From positions 29,377,814 to 29,441,813 of the forward strand of contig JAKSZU010000012.1 of the NCBI GenBank assembly GCA_026018925.1: 64,000 bases of DNA, in the 5' to 3' direction. The notes below the pieces were generated by a model that worked only from the letters and a program-made list of their open reading frames with translations, was not told where the DNA came from and did not search any database. Both the position numbers and the translations under genes were made by a program. Origin of the DNA: Tupaia tana. Its lineage: Eukaryota > Chordata > Mammalia > Scandentia > Tupaiidae. Each line of letters begins with the position of its first letter. Position 1 is the first letter of the stretch. Shown here piece after piece: positions 22,681-33,562 of this stretch.

Positions 22681-23439
22681 ACACCTGGACGGCGGGTTTC
22701 CAAATGCAACCTCTGGTTGCAGAGAATGACTGTGGTGGGCGTGCGGTGGGGTGGGGGTGAGACCAAGGCCCAGTGCTGCAGCACTTGATCACCCCACTTC
22801 TCCCAGGCCCTGGGGCTATTCCCACAGTATCATTTGAGTCTGTGGTTACCAATCTTAGTAGAAAGGGAAGTTCTTATTCAAAACAACACCATGAAAGCAA
22901 AGGCAAAGAAAATACCAACATTTATAGAAAAGCAAAGTAGCCAATATAATTTAAAGACTGGTACAATCAACACTCCAGAAAATGTATCAGGTGAAAACAG
23001 GCGGCAGGCCTGCCAAAACCACCCTGGCCGCACACGCACAGGGCTCTGAGTCAGCCCTGCAGTTTCCTAGCCCAGGACAGAATTGATACTGGGTGTCCAG
23101 AGTACAAGAGGCCTCCCTTCCCCCGCCCAGTGCTCTAAACTCAAGGCAACAGCTTCCAGGTGCAAGCCAGCCAAGCCTGAGCCTCGGAGGGCTGAAGGCC
23201 TCTGGAACCTCTCTGTGGAAGTTGCCAAGCTTCTGGGCCCGCTCTCCAGGACAGCCCAGGGAGTCTGGCCAGGTTCTCCAGCCTGTCCCTGCTTCTGTTC
23301 CCCCTATGGCAATAGCTGAACTCCTCAGCCTTCTCACGGTCTGGACAGGAGGCAGTGGGCTACATGGGTCCTGCCTGATTCTAAAAGCCTCCACTCATCC
23401 CCAAAAGACTGGGTAGGAGTGGTAAAACCTTCTAGATAA
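22681..23439. other. SINE-free intron, GC-moderate
   Basis: Contains a perfect AP-1 type site (TGAGTCA) near 23047. No exon or repeat was recognised. Confidence 0.4.
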
Positions 23440-23482
23440 AATAAACAAACAAACAAACAAACAAATAAATAAATAAATAAAA
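23440..23482. repeat. (AAAC)n(AAAT)n microsatellite
   Basis: Tandem 'aaac' then 'aaat' units. No SINE body precedes it. Confidence 0.9.
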
Positions 23483-23734
23483 GAATATGACTAACAAAAT
23501 TCAGGACAGGGTTCAGATAAAGCTTGGAGGAGAGTGGTGATTGGTTACGAGAACACAGGATGTTTCAAAGGGGTCGGTAACATTCTGTCTCCTAAACTGG
23601 ATAGTATGTGTATGGATGTCCATTTTATTATTCTTATTCAAAAACATTATAGAGTGTAATATATATGGCCGTTTTTTTAAAGAAGACTGGGAGAAAGGGC
23701 AAATTCCCTGAGACTGCCCAGAAATGGGAATGAT

Positions 23735-23799
23735 TGCAATTCAAATCATTAGCCTGGTACTCCAGACCCTCCATGACCTGGTTTCAGTTTTTTGGTTTT
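23735..23799 (+). mobile_element. L2 fragment, left part
   Basis: 'gcctggtactccagaccctccatgacctgg' is an L2 motif. It continues after the SINE at 24072 ('cctggtcccagttttaac...'). Confidence 0.6.
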
Positions 23800-24071
23800 T
23801 TTTTGTTGTTGTTGTTTTTTTTTTTTTTTTTTAACTATAGGGCGTGTGCACTTGCCAGAAAGACAGAGAAAGACAAAGAGACAGAAAGTGAGAAATCACC
23901 CCCCCTCCCCAGGCCACGCCTCAATCCCTTCTCCTCCATTCTCCTCTTGGGATCTTGGGCACGCACACACATGCACCTGGCATGAGTTTAAGCCACCGCG
24001 TCCGGGACTCAAACCGCAGTCAGCTACATGGGAGTCCAGCGACATAGCCATTACGCCAACTGCTGGTCCCA
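23800..24071 (-). mobile_element. SINE-L inside L2
   Basis: Full reversed copy. Flanks 'acctggt(t/c)(t/c)cagtttt' are its TSD. Confidence 0.9.
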
Positions 24072-24160
24072 ACCTGGTCCCAGTTTTAACTTCTAGAATC
24101 ATTTATGCCCTTACCCCAAACCTGCACTCTATGAGGCAGGTGTATAAGGTTAGTTTATCC
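24072..24160 (+). mobile_element. L2 fragment, right part
   Basis: Continues the L2 interrupted at 23800. Confidence 0.55.
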
Positions 24161-24179
24161 TGAGGGGACTAGACAAGAT

Positions 24180-24450
24180 GCCTGTGTGGAGGACAGGCTC
24201 TGGGGACAGAACCAGATGGGCTCCAATTTTGCCTTTAACACTTCCTAGCTATGTGACCTTAGGTAAGTTATTTAACCTTTCTAATTTTCAGTTTCCTTTT
24301 CTGTAAAATAGGAATAATCACAGTATTTACCTCACAAGGTTATTGTGAGGATTAAACCAAATAAAGCAGAAGAGTGTTCAGCACCGTGCCTGGTGTGTAG
24401 TAAGTGCTCATTAGATGTGAGCTATTAATTAAAACAGTAACAGCAACAAC
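24180..24450 (+). mobile_element. MIR, nearly full length
   Basis: 'ctatgtgaccttaggtaagt', 'ttctgtaaaataggaataat' and 'gtgcctggtgtgtagtaagtgctca' are successive MIR landmarks. Confidence 0.92.
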
Positions 24451-24459
24451 AATAATCAT

Positions 24460-24625
24460 AGTCTGTAGGTGCTTATTATGCCAGAACATCACGCGGCAGA
24501 GAAAAGACGAGGGTGCATTGCAGAGAGCAGTTTAAAGGTGAGGAATCTGAGCCTTAGGAATTTCGGGACTGACTTAGATGACTCAGTCGTGTAAGTAGTG
24601 CACTGTCTACCTTGCCCTCCATTGT
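24460..24625 (-). mobile_element. MIR
   Basis: Reversed MIR core ('aaaggtgaggaatctgagcctt'), back to back with the plus-strand MIR at 24180. Confidence 0.65.
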
Positions 24626-24726
24626 CCTCACTGCTCTTAAATCCACAATCTGTGAATGAATGAACAAAAGCCAGCACCCTCTAAGCAGCTCAAAGAAGTC
24701 TACCTCTTCAAAAATTCAACTTCTTG

Positions 24727-25045
24727 GGCCAGCAGCCATGCTCTAGTGGTTGAGGGGGAGCTGGATCCCACGTGACCAACCATGAGGTTCAACTCCTGGC
24801 CCTGGAAGCCTGATAAACATGTTAGCCATGTGCGCATGTGAACCCTGAATCCTGACACTTGGAGAAATGGAGGAGACAGAATGCTATCAATTGAGAGCTT
24901 GGAGAAACGTGGCATGACCACACCCTACTGGGGGGTGCTTTCTCTCTCTCTTTCTCTTTTTTTTCTCTCTCTGATGAGCAAACATGCTCCCTCTCATCAA
25001 CTTCTTAAAACAAGCAAAAAAAATATCTCTCTCAAAAAAAAAAAT
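24727..25045 (+). mobile_element. SINE-L, old
   Basis: The head 'tgggccagcagccatgctct' is followed by a body and CT-rich part. The A tail hosts the next SINE. Confidence 0.78.
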
Positions 25046-25047
25046 CA

Positions 25048-25299
25048 GGGAACCAGCAGTTAGCGTAATGGCTATGTCGCTGGACTCCCACGTAGTCGAC
25101 CGCGGTTCGCGTCTCGGACCCGGTGGCTTACAACTCACACCGGGCGCGTGTGCGTGCGTGCCCAAGATCCCAAGAGGAGAATGGAGGAGAAGGGACTGCG
25201 GCATGACCATCCCCCCTGGGGGGTGATTTCTCGCTTTCTGTCTCTATGTCTCTCTCTGTCTGTCTGGAGAGCGCACGCGCCTTATAGTGAAAAACCTCT

Positions 25300-25334
<35 letters not shown>
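25048..25334 (+). mobile_element. SINE-L, youngest subtype
   Basis: Inserted in the A-rich tail of the previous copy. It has GGTTCGCGTCTCGG and 'ttacaactc' marks and an A tail of over 30. Confidence 0.95.
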
Positions 25335-25337
<3 letters not shown>

Positions 25338-26011
25338 CCCCCAAAAAAAATCAAAGAGTTCTTTCAAAAATAATAAAAAATTTTTTTCTGAGGATGTAAG
25401 AGCATTATAAGCATTAAAGACCCCAAACGCGTCCCAACAGCAAGCACCATAGAATAGTCTTTTTCTCTAGGAAGGGTGCTGGCGCTACCTCGCTGTGGGC
25501 TAGAGGGAAGTCCAGCTGTTTCAGATGCCTGACCTTGCACTTATTTACCAGGGCTTCGCTCACCCTCTCCAGAGAGTAGTGGCTGATTAATGAGGCACTG
25601 TTGGTAAGCCAGAGGTTTCCTGGGGAGAAATGCAGAGGGCAAATCAAAACCCAGAGAGGATTCATTATTACCTCCAAGAGGCCCACTCCATTCTCCCTCA
25701 AGAAGGCTTTTCTACAAACACCTAACAACTGTTCCCCCTATTTTGCTGTCACACAGGAGTAAAATGGCCCTGTCCCCACAGGTAACATATCTAGCTTAAT
25801 GTTTGCTCACAAACACAGAATGATGATAAGAAAGGACAAAGAAACTGAACTGAGAGGGAACGGTTTTGCTGGGAAGATTCATAACTCCTGGAGACAGCCA
25901 CGGTAGTGGTGGAAAACACATTAATATCACAGTGGCTCCTCCACTTCTGATGGGGCTGCATCCAGATAAATCCATCCTAAGTGGAAAATACTCTATGTTG
26001 AAAATACATTT
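25335..26011. other. SINE-free intron with possible exon
   Basis: Contains the weak exon candidate at 25564-25619. No repeats were recognised. Confidence 0.4.
25564..25619 (-). other. Possible alternative untranslated exon of NUMA1
   Basis: A 56-bp minus-strand segment lies between a good acceptor ('gcatttctccccag', plus 25620-25633) and a GTGAGC donor (plus 25558-25563). It sits in a 650-bp SINE-free stretch. The donor is weaker than that of the predicted exon at 51471. It could be an alternative 5' exon or a chance pairing of sites. Confidence 0.25.
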
Positions 26012-26305
26012 TGGGACCAGCAGTTGGTGTAATGGCTATGTTGCTGGACTCCCATGTAGTCGACCGCAGTTCAAGTCCTGGACCTGGTGGCTTAAACTCA
26101 CGCCGGGTGCATGTGCGTGCATGCCCATGATCTCAAGAGGAGAAAGGAGGAGAAGGGATTGTGGTGTGACCATCCCCCCTGGGGGGTGATTTCTCGCTTT
26201 CTGTCTGTCTCTCTGTCTTTCTGGCGAGCGTAAGTGCCCTATAGTCAAAAAAACAAAAAACAATAAACAACAACAACAAAAAACCCTCAAAAAAAAAAAA
26301 AAAAC
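26012..26305 (+). mobile_element. SINE-L
   Basis: Complete copy with an 'aacaacaacaaa' tail and TSD 'aaaat(a/g)cattt'. Confidence 0.92.
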
Positions 26306-26579
26306 AAAGAAAAGAAAAGAAAATGCATTTAATACACCTAACCTGCTAAACCCATGGCTTAGCCCAGCTCACCTTGATGGTGCTCAGTACTTACATTAGT
26401 CTACTGCTGGGCCAAATCATCAAACACAAAACCTACTTTATAATAAAGCACTGATTATCTCATTAACCTACTGAACACTGTGCTGGAGGTGAAATCCAGA
26501 ATGGCTGTAGGGTACCCAAATGTTTCTGCTGTGTACTGCTTTCACATCTCTTAAGTCTTAAGTCACTGTCAGGGACAGA

Positions 26580-26750
26580 CAGACAGTCCTGTAGATCTGG
26601 TGTTGAAAGCGCCTCAAGGCAAGTTCTGGATCTGTCACTTAGCTATGTAACTTTAGGACAAGCTACCTGCCCTGGTTTGGGTCTCTGTAAAAGAAGAGGA
26701 TCAGGTTAGATTATATCTAAAGGACCCCCCCACCTCCCAAAATCCCCATG
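26580..26750 (+). mobile_element. MIR
   Basis: 'tctgtcacttagctatgtaactttagg' and 'gtctctgtaaaagaagagga' mark a diverged MIR. Confidence 0.7.
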
Positions 26751-26811
26751 ATTCTTTCCACAGGATACTGTTCTCAACATAAAGCTTGCAATAGAACCAG
26801 TCTCCTCAGGG

Positions 26812-27012
26812 CCCAGTTTCTGTGGCACAGGTGGTAGGGCACCATTGTGCAATGCTGGCGTCACATGGGAGACCAGGGCAGGTCCTGGGTTAACCCAAAC
26901 ATGCTGAGTTCACCCACAGCCCTATGATCCCAACTGGCTGTGAGACTGGGGAAGGACTGCAGTGTACCAAGACCCTGTCAGAGTATCCCTGCCTCTCATA
27001 TGAAAGAAACTT
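26812..27012 (+). mobile_element. SINE-X
   Basis: 'gggcccagtttctgtggcacaggtggt' head, 'gggttaaccc' in the B-box place, and a 'gaccctgtcagagtatccctgcctctc' end. Confidence 0.65.
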
Positions 27013-27171
27013 AAAAACAAGCGATCCTCCCCAGAACTTAGTCAAACCATCACTGGTTAAGATTTCCTTTCCAAAGAAATAGCAAATGTCCTAGAGACAG
27101 GTACTTTTTTACTCTGCTGGGTTCTATTCCTGAAGCAAGGTACATGTGGGTGCTTCCTTAATATTCTAACC

Positions 27172-27405
27172 AGGGCCAGCTCATGTCCCAATGGTTAAGG
27201 CAGCAGGAGCCACATGGCTGATTGAGCAGTTTGAGCCCCAGTACCAGAGACTTGAGAAATGTGCCAGGTATGTGAGCATGCACGCTGAAAATCCTGGAAG
27301 GAGGGGGAGAGAGAGAGGAAAAGGATTTATGATATGATCATCTCCATGGAACATGCTTTTCTCCTCACCTTCTGGTGCATGCACATGTACTCTGACAAAA
27401 TTTTT
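27172..27405 (+). mobile_element. SINE-L, old
   Basis: The head 'cagggccagctcatgtccca' is followed by a diverged body with a GA-rich middle. Confidence 0.78.
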
Positions 27406-27480
27406 TTAAAATTCTGATGAGAAGCAGTCCTTAGAAACTGGTAGTACCAACTTTACATGCATTCAATGAAAAGTGACTGT

Positions 27481-27755
27481 GGGCCAGCCCATGGTGTGGT
27501 GGTTAAGGCAGCTGGATTACATGTGGCTAACTCCGCAGTTCCAGTTCCAGATCTGGTAGCTAGTAAAACATGGAGGACATGTGAGAGTGAGTGAGTGAGT
27601 GAGTGAGTGAGCCCAAAATCTCAAAAGGAAGGAGAAATGGAGGAGAAAGGATTGCAGCATGACCATTCCCCACAGGGGTTGCCTTCCCACTTTCCCTCTT
27701 CCCATCCCTACCAGTGAGCACATGTACTCTGTAAGCAAATAAAATAAATAAATAA
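27481..27755 (+). mobile_element. SINE-L with (GTGA)n
   Basis: A tetranucleotide GTGA expansion (27583-27612) replaces the usual 'gtgcgtgcgtgc' part. The TSD 'aaaagtga' is visible. Confidence 0.82.
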
Positions 27756-27804
27756 GTAAAAAGTGATTAGGTGCTTATTACAGGGATTACAAGATAGCTT
27801 TTCA

Positions 27805-28041
27805 GGGACCAGCAGATGATGTAATGGTTATGTTGCTGGACTCCCACGTAGTTGACTGCAGTTCAAGTCCTGGACCTGGTGACTTAAAACTCACGCTGGG
27901 TGCATGTGCATGTGCGCCCAATGGAGAAGGGATTTTGGTGTGGCCATGGCCTCTAGAGGGTGAATTCTCACTTTCTGTCTCTTTGTCTCTCTCATGAGTA
28001 TATGCACCTTATAGCAAAAATCTCTCAAAAAAAAAAAAAAA
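27805..28041 (+). mobile_element. SINE-L
   Basis: The exact TSD 'aagatagcttttca' lies on both sides. The body has a deletion around the 'gagaggagaatgg' part. Confidence 0.93.
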
Positions 28042-28109
28042 AAGATAGCTTTTCATACATAAAAGCCCTGAAGTGCAATTAGTAACATCTGTCAAAACAG
28101 TCTAAACAT

Positions 28110-28290
28110 GGGGGCCAGCAGATGCAGGTGGTTAAGATGCTGGACTCACATGTGGCTGACCATGATTTGAGTCCCGGACCTAGTGGCTTGCTTTTTTCTC
28201 CCTCTCTCTTACTCTCAACTCTGTCCATCTCTGGTCAAATAAAAAAAATTATTTAATTAAATAAAATTATTATTAAAAAAAAAAAAAAAA
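28110..28290 (+). mobile_element. SINE-S
   Basis: 'ggggccagcagatgcaggtgg' head; TSD 'acag(t/c)ctaaaca'. Confidence 0.9.
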
Positions 28291-28587
28291 CAGCCTAAAC
28301 ACAAGTTACTTTTGGTACCTGTCCCTTATCCCCCACTCTCTACTCTATCTTCCTGCCCTGCGCAGCACTGAGATCCCTGCCTTATAGTTCCGAGTCCACT
28401 TCTCCTATGACCACATCAGAACGCTCCTTTGACCACACCACTGATGGAAATGAACACCAACAGTTAGTAACGACTGGGCTTCTCAATAGGAAGCCAGATT
28501 GACTCAAGAACCAAACTTTCCAGTACTAATAAGTGAAATAAGTGGAAATGGAGTCGAACATGGGCATGATAAAACAAAACCCTAACT
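28291..28587. other. Intron, nothing recognised
   Basis: Unique-looking sequence between SINEs. Confidence 0.4.
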
Positions 28588-29095
28588 TTTTTTTTTTTTT
28601 TTTTGCCAGAGGGTGTGGTGTGTGTGCTCAGAGAGACAGGAAGAAGGAGAAAAGGGTGTGGTCGCACTAGAATCCCTTCTCCAATTCTCCATTCTGATCA
28701 GGATATTGGGCACTCACGTATGTGCACCCAGTGTGGTTTTTTGTTTGTTTTTAAAGGTTTTTGCCTTAGGGTGTGTGCGCTCACTGGAGAGAAAGAGAGA
28801 CAAACCCAATGTGAGGGAAGGTGACAAATCACCCCCCCGGGGGAAAGGCCACACTGCAACCCCATTTCCATTCTCCTCCCAGGATCTTGGGCATGCGTGC
28901 GCGCACACACACACGCGCCCAGCATGATTTTCAAGCCACCAAGTCCGGGACTTGAATTGCAGTTGGCCATGTGGGAGTCCAGTGCTATGCCATGTGCTGG
29001 GTCCCCCCGGTGTGTTTTTCAAGTCTCCAGGGCTGGGATTTGAACTGCATGGTTCGTCATGTAGGGTCTAGCTCCCTTAGACAACAGGCCAGAGG
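28588..29095 (-). mobile_element. SINE-L, outer, split
   Basis: The body part (28588-28740) and head part (29005-29095) belong to one reversed copy that was opened by the SINE at 28750. Confidence 0.8.
28750..28997 (-). mobile_element. SINE-L, inner, nested
   Basis: Inserted in the outer copy; repeated flank 'cc(a/g)gtgtg(g/t)ttttt'. Ends 'gtgctgggtcccc'. Confidence 0.85.
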
Positions 29096-29149
29096 GTCAG
29101 CCTAACAAATTGCTAACATCTAAACAGACTTAAAGAATTTAAGGAAGGC

Positions 29150-29330
29150 TGTGTTTCACACCTCAATTAATCCCCCTACAAGAACCCTAAGAGACAAGCA
29201 TGTTTATTCTAGTTTTATAAATTAGGAATCTAAGGTTGAATAAGAAGAAAATACCTGCCTCAAGGTCAACAGTCACAGAAACAGAACTCCAACTCAAGTC
29301 TTCTAAACCAGTGATTTCTCCACAGCCTTA
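29150..29330 (-). mobile_element. MIR
   Basis: 'ataaattaggaatctaaggttg' and 'ctcaaggtcaacagtcacag' match a reversed MIR. Confidence 0.72.
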
Positions 29331-29461
29331 GATACATCCTCTAGCTTTCTCATCAGAGCAGGCCTTTACGCATATAAATAACTTCTGCACTCACTGTTCA
29401 TGTTGTTTCTGCCACAGCTCACGAACGGGGCAGTGCAGGTGTAATTATTCCCATTTCTTCT

Positions 29462-29722
29462 TCTTTTTTTTGGAGAGGTTTTTTGCTATAGGGCACGTGC
29501 GCTCGCCAGACAGACAGAGAGACATAGAGACAGAAAGCGAGAAATCACCCCCCAGGGGGGATGGTCACGCCGCAATCCCTTCTCCTCCATTCTCCTCTCG
29601 GGATCTTGGGCATGCACACACACGCGCCCGGAGTGAGTTTTAAGCCACCGGGTCCGGGACGCGAACCGCGGTCGACTAGGTGGGAGTCCAGCGACATAGC
29701 CATTACGCTAACTGCGGGTTCC
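29462..29722 (-). mobile_element. SINE-L, young
   Basis: Near-consensus, CpG-rich; B box reads GGTTCGCGTCCCGG on its own strand. TSD 'tcccatttcttctt'. Confidence 0.95.
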
Positions 29723-29739
29723 CTCCCATTTCTTCTTTT

Positions 29740-29876
29740 TTAAAAAAAATTGTTAAAGGGTGTGTACACTCACTGGAGAGAGAGAGAAAGCAAGAAACCA
29801 CCCCTCCATGAGGGATGGTCACACTGCAGTCCCTTCTCCTTTCAGGATTTTGGGCACCACACCCCCTAGCTGGCCC
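29740..29876 (-). mobile_element. SINE-L, internally deleted
   Basis: The reversed body jumps from 'ggattttgggcacc' to 'agctggccc', losing most of the head. Confidence 0.7.
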
Positions 29877-29885
29877 ATTGTCTCA

Positions 29886-30076
29886 TTTTTTTTAAAGAAT
29901 TATTTTATTTAATTTCATTTATTTATTTACCTGAATTTCACCAGAGAGGGACAGAGTGAGAGAGGAGGAGAGAGAGAGAGGGAAAGTAAGTAAGCAAGCT
30001 GCCAGGTACAGGACTTGAACCGTGGTTGGCCACGTGGGAATCCAGCACCATAACTAGAACATAACCTGCAGGCCTC
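29886..30076 (-). mobile_element. SINE-S
   Basis: Starts 'aaagaattattttatttaat' and ends 'aacctgcaggcc'. Confidence 0.87.
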
Positions 30077-30296
30077 CATTTATCCCCATTTTTAAAGATG
30101 CTAATAAGTAATGTGATCACCATTAAATAAAATAAATCCCATGTATGTGGCAACACTGAGAAATGCTAAATTCCACACAATTTTCCTAATAACTAAAATT
30201 TCCCCCTTTGGCCAAATTCCTTTTATTTATTTTTTTGAGATTTAAATTCCAAAAAAAACCCCACAAGATATGTTACTCTTAGAATTAATAAAATTT

Positions 30297-30690
30297 GAGG
30301 TCAGCAGGTGACATGGTGGTTAAGGTGCTGCACTTTTTTTTTTTTTTTTTTTTGAGAGATTTTTGCTGTAGGGCACGTGTGCTCGCCAGAGAGAAATAGA
30401 GACAGAGAGACAGAAAGTGAGAATCACCCCCCTCTCCCCCGAGGAGATGGCCTTGCCACAATCCTTTTTCCTCCATTCTTCTCTTGGGATTTTGGGCACG
30501 CACGCACATGCACCCAACTTGAGTTTGAAGCCACCAGGTCCAAGACTTGCACCACAAGAGACTACATGGGAGTCCAGCGACATAACCATTACGCCATCTG
30601 CTAGTCTCAAAGTGTTGTACTCTGTCTCTGTCTCTCCAGCAAGCACACACATCCTATAGAAAGAATCTCTCAAAAAAAAAAAAACTAAAA
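30297..30690 (+). mobile_element. SINE, outer, split by an inverted SINE-L
   Basis: The head 'aggtcagcaggtgacatggtgg' stops at 30335. The CT-rich part and 'cctatagaaagaatctctc' tail resume at 30608. Confidence 0.8.
30336..30607 (-). mobile_element. SINE-L, inner
   Basis: A reversed copy inside a plus-strand SINE, with TSD 'gtg(c/t)tg(c/t)act'. Confidence 0.88.
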
Positions 30691-30899
30691 ATAACAGAAA
30701 GCCAGTGGCTATACCAATGTCAACAACAACAACAAACACAGAGACAGTCCAGGTGGTTAAGTGAATGGAGCTGGGGAACGATCTTCATTTTCTCTCTTTA
30801 CTTTAGGCTCACATCATCTCCTGCTTGAGATTCTACCTTCTTTTCCAAAATGACTTGCAATTGTGGATGGCTCTACACCACTGACAAAGTGTTTCCCGT

Positions 30900-31050
30900 T
30901 GACAAATATTTCCCGATTCTCAACAGCTCTGTGAGGTAGGCATCATTACTTTCATTTTACTTAAGAGGAATAAAGTTCAGAAGACTATAAAGCTATAAAG
31001 CAACAGAGCTATAATGCAACTCTGGTGTTCTGGCTTCTATCTGTAGCTCT
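30900..31050 (-). mobile_element. MIR
   Basis: 'ctctgtgaggtaggcatcattac...cattttac' is a classic reversed MIR piece. Confidence 0.78.
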
Positions 31051-31129
31051 TTCTAGCACACACCCAAGATAATCATGAGTCTAGTTATAAACCAACAGTT
31101 GCCATCCCTATGTATATTTCTACTGTATT

Positions 31130-31668
31130 CATTCATTCATTCATTCATTTTTAGAGAGATTTTTGCTATAGGGCGTGTGCACTTGGCAGAGAGACAGAAA
31201 GTGAGCAATCACCCCCCAGGGGGAATGGCCATATTGCAATCCCTTGTCCTCTGTTCTCTTCTCAGGATCTTGGGCACACACACACATGTGCCCAGCATGA
31301 GTTCTTTTTTTTTTTTTTTTTGAAGAGGTTTTTGCTATAGAGCACGTGCGCTCGCCAGAAAGACTGAGACAGAGAGACAGAAAGCGAGAAATCACACCCT
31401 GGGAGGGGGGGTGGCCACACCGCAATCCCTTCTCCTCCATTCTCCTCTTGGGATCTTGGGCACACACGCACACACTCCCAGTGTGAGTTTAAGCCACCGG
31501 GTCCGAAACTCGAACTGCGGTCGACTACATGGGAGTCCAGCGACATAGCCATTATACTAACTGCTGGTCCCCTAGCATGAGTTCTAAGGCACCAGGTCCG
31601 GGACTCAAACCAGTCTGGGACTACGTGGGAGTCCACCGATGTAACCACTACGCCATCTGCTGGTCTCC
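31130..31668 (-). mobile_element. SINE-L, outer, split
   Basis: Begins after an (ATTC)n run. The body stops at 'cccagcatgagttct' and resumes at 31573 with the same words, ending 'atctgctggtctcc'. Confidence 0.88.
31302..31572 (-). mobile_element. SINE-L, inner
   Basis: Nested copy with exact TSD 'agcatgagttct'. It is more CpG-rich than its host, consistent with being younger. Confidence 0.93.
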
Positions 31669-31691
31669 TTTTACTGCATTTAAAAAGAAAA

Positions 31692-31926
31692 CATCAGGCC
31701 AGCCCCACGGCATAGAGGCTAAGGGAGCCAAGATCCCACATGACCGACTGTGTTTTGAATCCTGGTCAGCAGCTTGAAAAACATGCTGTGTGCATTGGTG
31801 TGCATGCCCAAACAGGATGGAAAAATGGAGAGGTAACTGTGGTATGACCACACCCCATTGTGAGGGGTGCTTTTTCCTCTCCCTCTCTTTCAATGGTGCA
31901 CACATGTGCCCACTGGCAATTAAGAA
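31692..31926 (+). mobile_element. SINE-L, old
   Basis: The head 'caggccagccccacggcatagagg' is followed by a diverged body ending 'cactggcaatta'. Confidence 0.78.
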
Positions 31927-31937
31927 AGGTAATTTTT

Positions 31938-32195
31938 TTTTTTTTTTTGGAGAGGTTTTAGCTATAGGGCACGTGCGCTCGCCAGACAGAGAGAGACAGA
32001 GAGATAGAAAGCAGGAAATCACCCCCCAGGGGGGATGGCCACGCCGCAATCCCTTCTCCTCCATTCTCCTCTCGGGATCTTGGGCACGCACGCACACGCG
32101 CCCGGCGTGAGTTTAAGCTGCCGGGTCCGGGACTCGAACCGCGGTCGACTATGTGGGAGTCCAGCGACATAGCCATTACGCTAACTGCTGGTCCC
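31938..32195 (-). mobile_element. SINE-L, young
   Basis: Near-consensus with intact A and B boxes (GGTTCGAGTCCCGG on its strand). Exact TSD 'aagaaaggtaatt'. Confidence 0.96.
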
Positions 32196-32257
32196 AAGAA
32201 AGGTAATTATTAGTAGGTTTACACTTTACACATTGGTATGCAACTTGTTTATCTTAA

Positions 32258-32725
32258 TTTTTTTTTTTTTAGGTTTTTGCCACAGGACATGTATGCTCTC
32301 CAGAGACAGAAAGACGGTGAGAGAGAAAATGAGAAATCACCCCCCAGAGAAGATGGTCACGCCACAGTCCCTTCTCCTCCATTCTTTCTTGGAATTCTGG
32401 GCATGCACACACAAGTGCCTAGTGTGATTTTCTTTTTTTTTTTAAGAATTATTTTATTTAACTTTTTCATTTATTTATCTACTTATTTTAATTTGATTAG
32501 AGAGGAACAGAGCGAGAGCGAGAAAAAAAGAGAGAGAATGAGAAAGCAAGCCACCAGGTCTGGGACTCGAACCAGTCAGCCACATGGGAGTTCAGCATCC
32601 TTAACTATCACACCACCTACCAGCCCCCCCCAGTGTGATTTTCAAGTCACTGGATCTGGGACTTGAACTGTGGCCAACCATGTGGGAGTCCAGTCCTTAA
32701 CCACTGCACCACCTGCTGGCCCTTC
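32258..32725 (-). mobile_element. SINE-L, outer, split
   Basis: The body (32258-32431) and head (32628-32725) are separated by a SINE-S. 'agtgtgatttt' occurs at both edges. Confidence 0.88.
32432..32627 (-). mobile_element. SINE-S, inner
   Basis: Nested SINE-S with GA-rich part; shows that SINE-S was still mobile after this SINE-L. Confidence 0.88.
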
Positions 32726-32769
32726 TCACTCACTTTTTTGTTAAGAATTATTTTCATTTCTGTCAGTGA

Positions 32770-33561
32770 GTACAGACTTAGGAATCGTCTCATCAACCAT
32801 CATGCGCAGCCTTGGGGGTCAAGTCTCAGCAGCGTCAGAAATGGGCAAGTTCATGGAACCCGGGAAGTGGTGCCGGGGTTGGCTGGGTGCTACTCCGGAT
32901 AGATGCGTTTGCATCATTGCGAAGAACATTGATGTTGGCACCTCAGGACACCCCTACAGCCGTGCTCTGGTGGCTGGGATTGACTGCCATCCCCACACAG
33001 TGACAGCTGACATGGGCAAGAAGAAAATCGCCAAGAGGTCAAAGATCAAGTCCTATGTGAAGGTTTATAACTACCATCACCTCATGCCACAAGGTACTCC
33101 GTGGATGATTCCCTTGGACAAAACTGTGGTCAATAAGGATGTCTTCAGGGACCAGCAGTTAGTGCAATGGCTATGTCGCTGGACTCCCATGTAGTCGACC
33201 ATGGTTTGAGTTCTGGACCCGGTGGCTTGAACTCACGACAGGCGCGTGTGCCCAAGATCCCGAGAGGAGAATGGAGGAGAAGGGATTGTGGCGTGGCCAT
33301 CCCCCCGGGGGGTGATTTCTCGCTTTCTGTCTGTCTGTCTTTCTGGCAAGCACACACGCCCCATAGCAAAACAAACAAACAAACAAACCTCTCCCAAAAA
33401 AAACAAAACAACAGGATGTCCTCAGAGACCTTGCTCTTAAACACAAGGGCGGGCGGGAGGCAAAAGTCAGGAAGAGAGGTAAAAGACAAGCAAGAACAAG
33501 AGGTTCTTCCAGAAGTTACGGTTTTAGATTATTTTCAGTCATTAAAAAGGCAAAAAAAAAA
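32770..33561 (+). pseudogene. RPL27: RPL27 processed pseudogene, split by a SINE
   Basis: This is an intronless copy of ribosomal protein L27 starting at ATG 32841 (MGKFMEPGK). Long matching stretches follow, such as [14 protein letters not shown] and [14 protein letters not shown]. Frame changes near 32870-32930 scramble the VVLVLAGRYSG region. A SINE-L sits at 33148-33408, flanked by 'aggatgtc(t/c)tcag' on both sides. The reading then resumes (RDLALKHKGGREAK-like) with a deletion, and ends at the stop TAG 33525-33527. A short 3' untranslated part and an A run (33551-33561) follow. The flanks 'ttattttcattt' and 'ttattttaattt' look like the original target duplication. Retroposition came first, the SINE later. 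Confidence 0.93.
33148..33408 (+). mobile_element. SINE-L inside the RPL27 pseudogene
   Basis: Complete copy with a C6G6 centre and an 'aaacaaacaaac' insertion near its end. TSD 'aggatgtc(t/c)tcag' in pseudogene coding sequence. Confidence 0.95.
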
Positions 33562-33562
33562 A

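Noticed and set aside
31938..32195. Calling SINE heads tRNA genes
   Set aside because: A and B boxes are present but the heads lack a full cloverleaf acceptor pairing and continue directly into the SINE body with TSDs.
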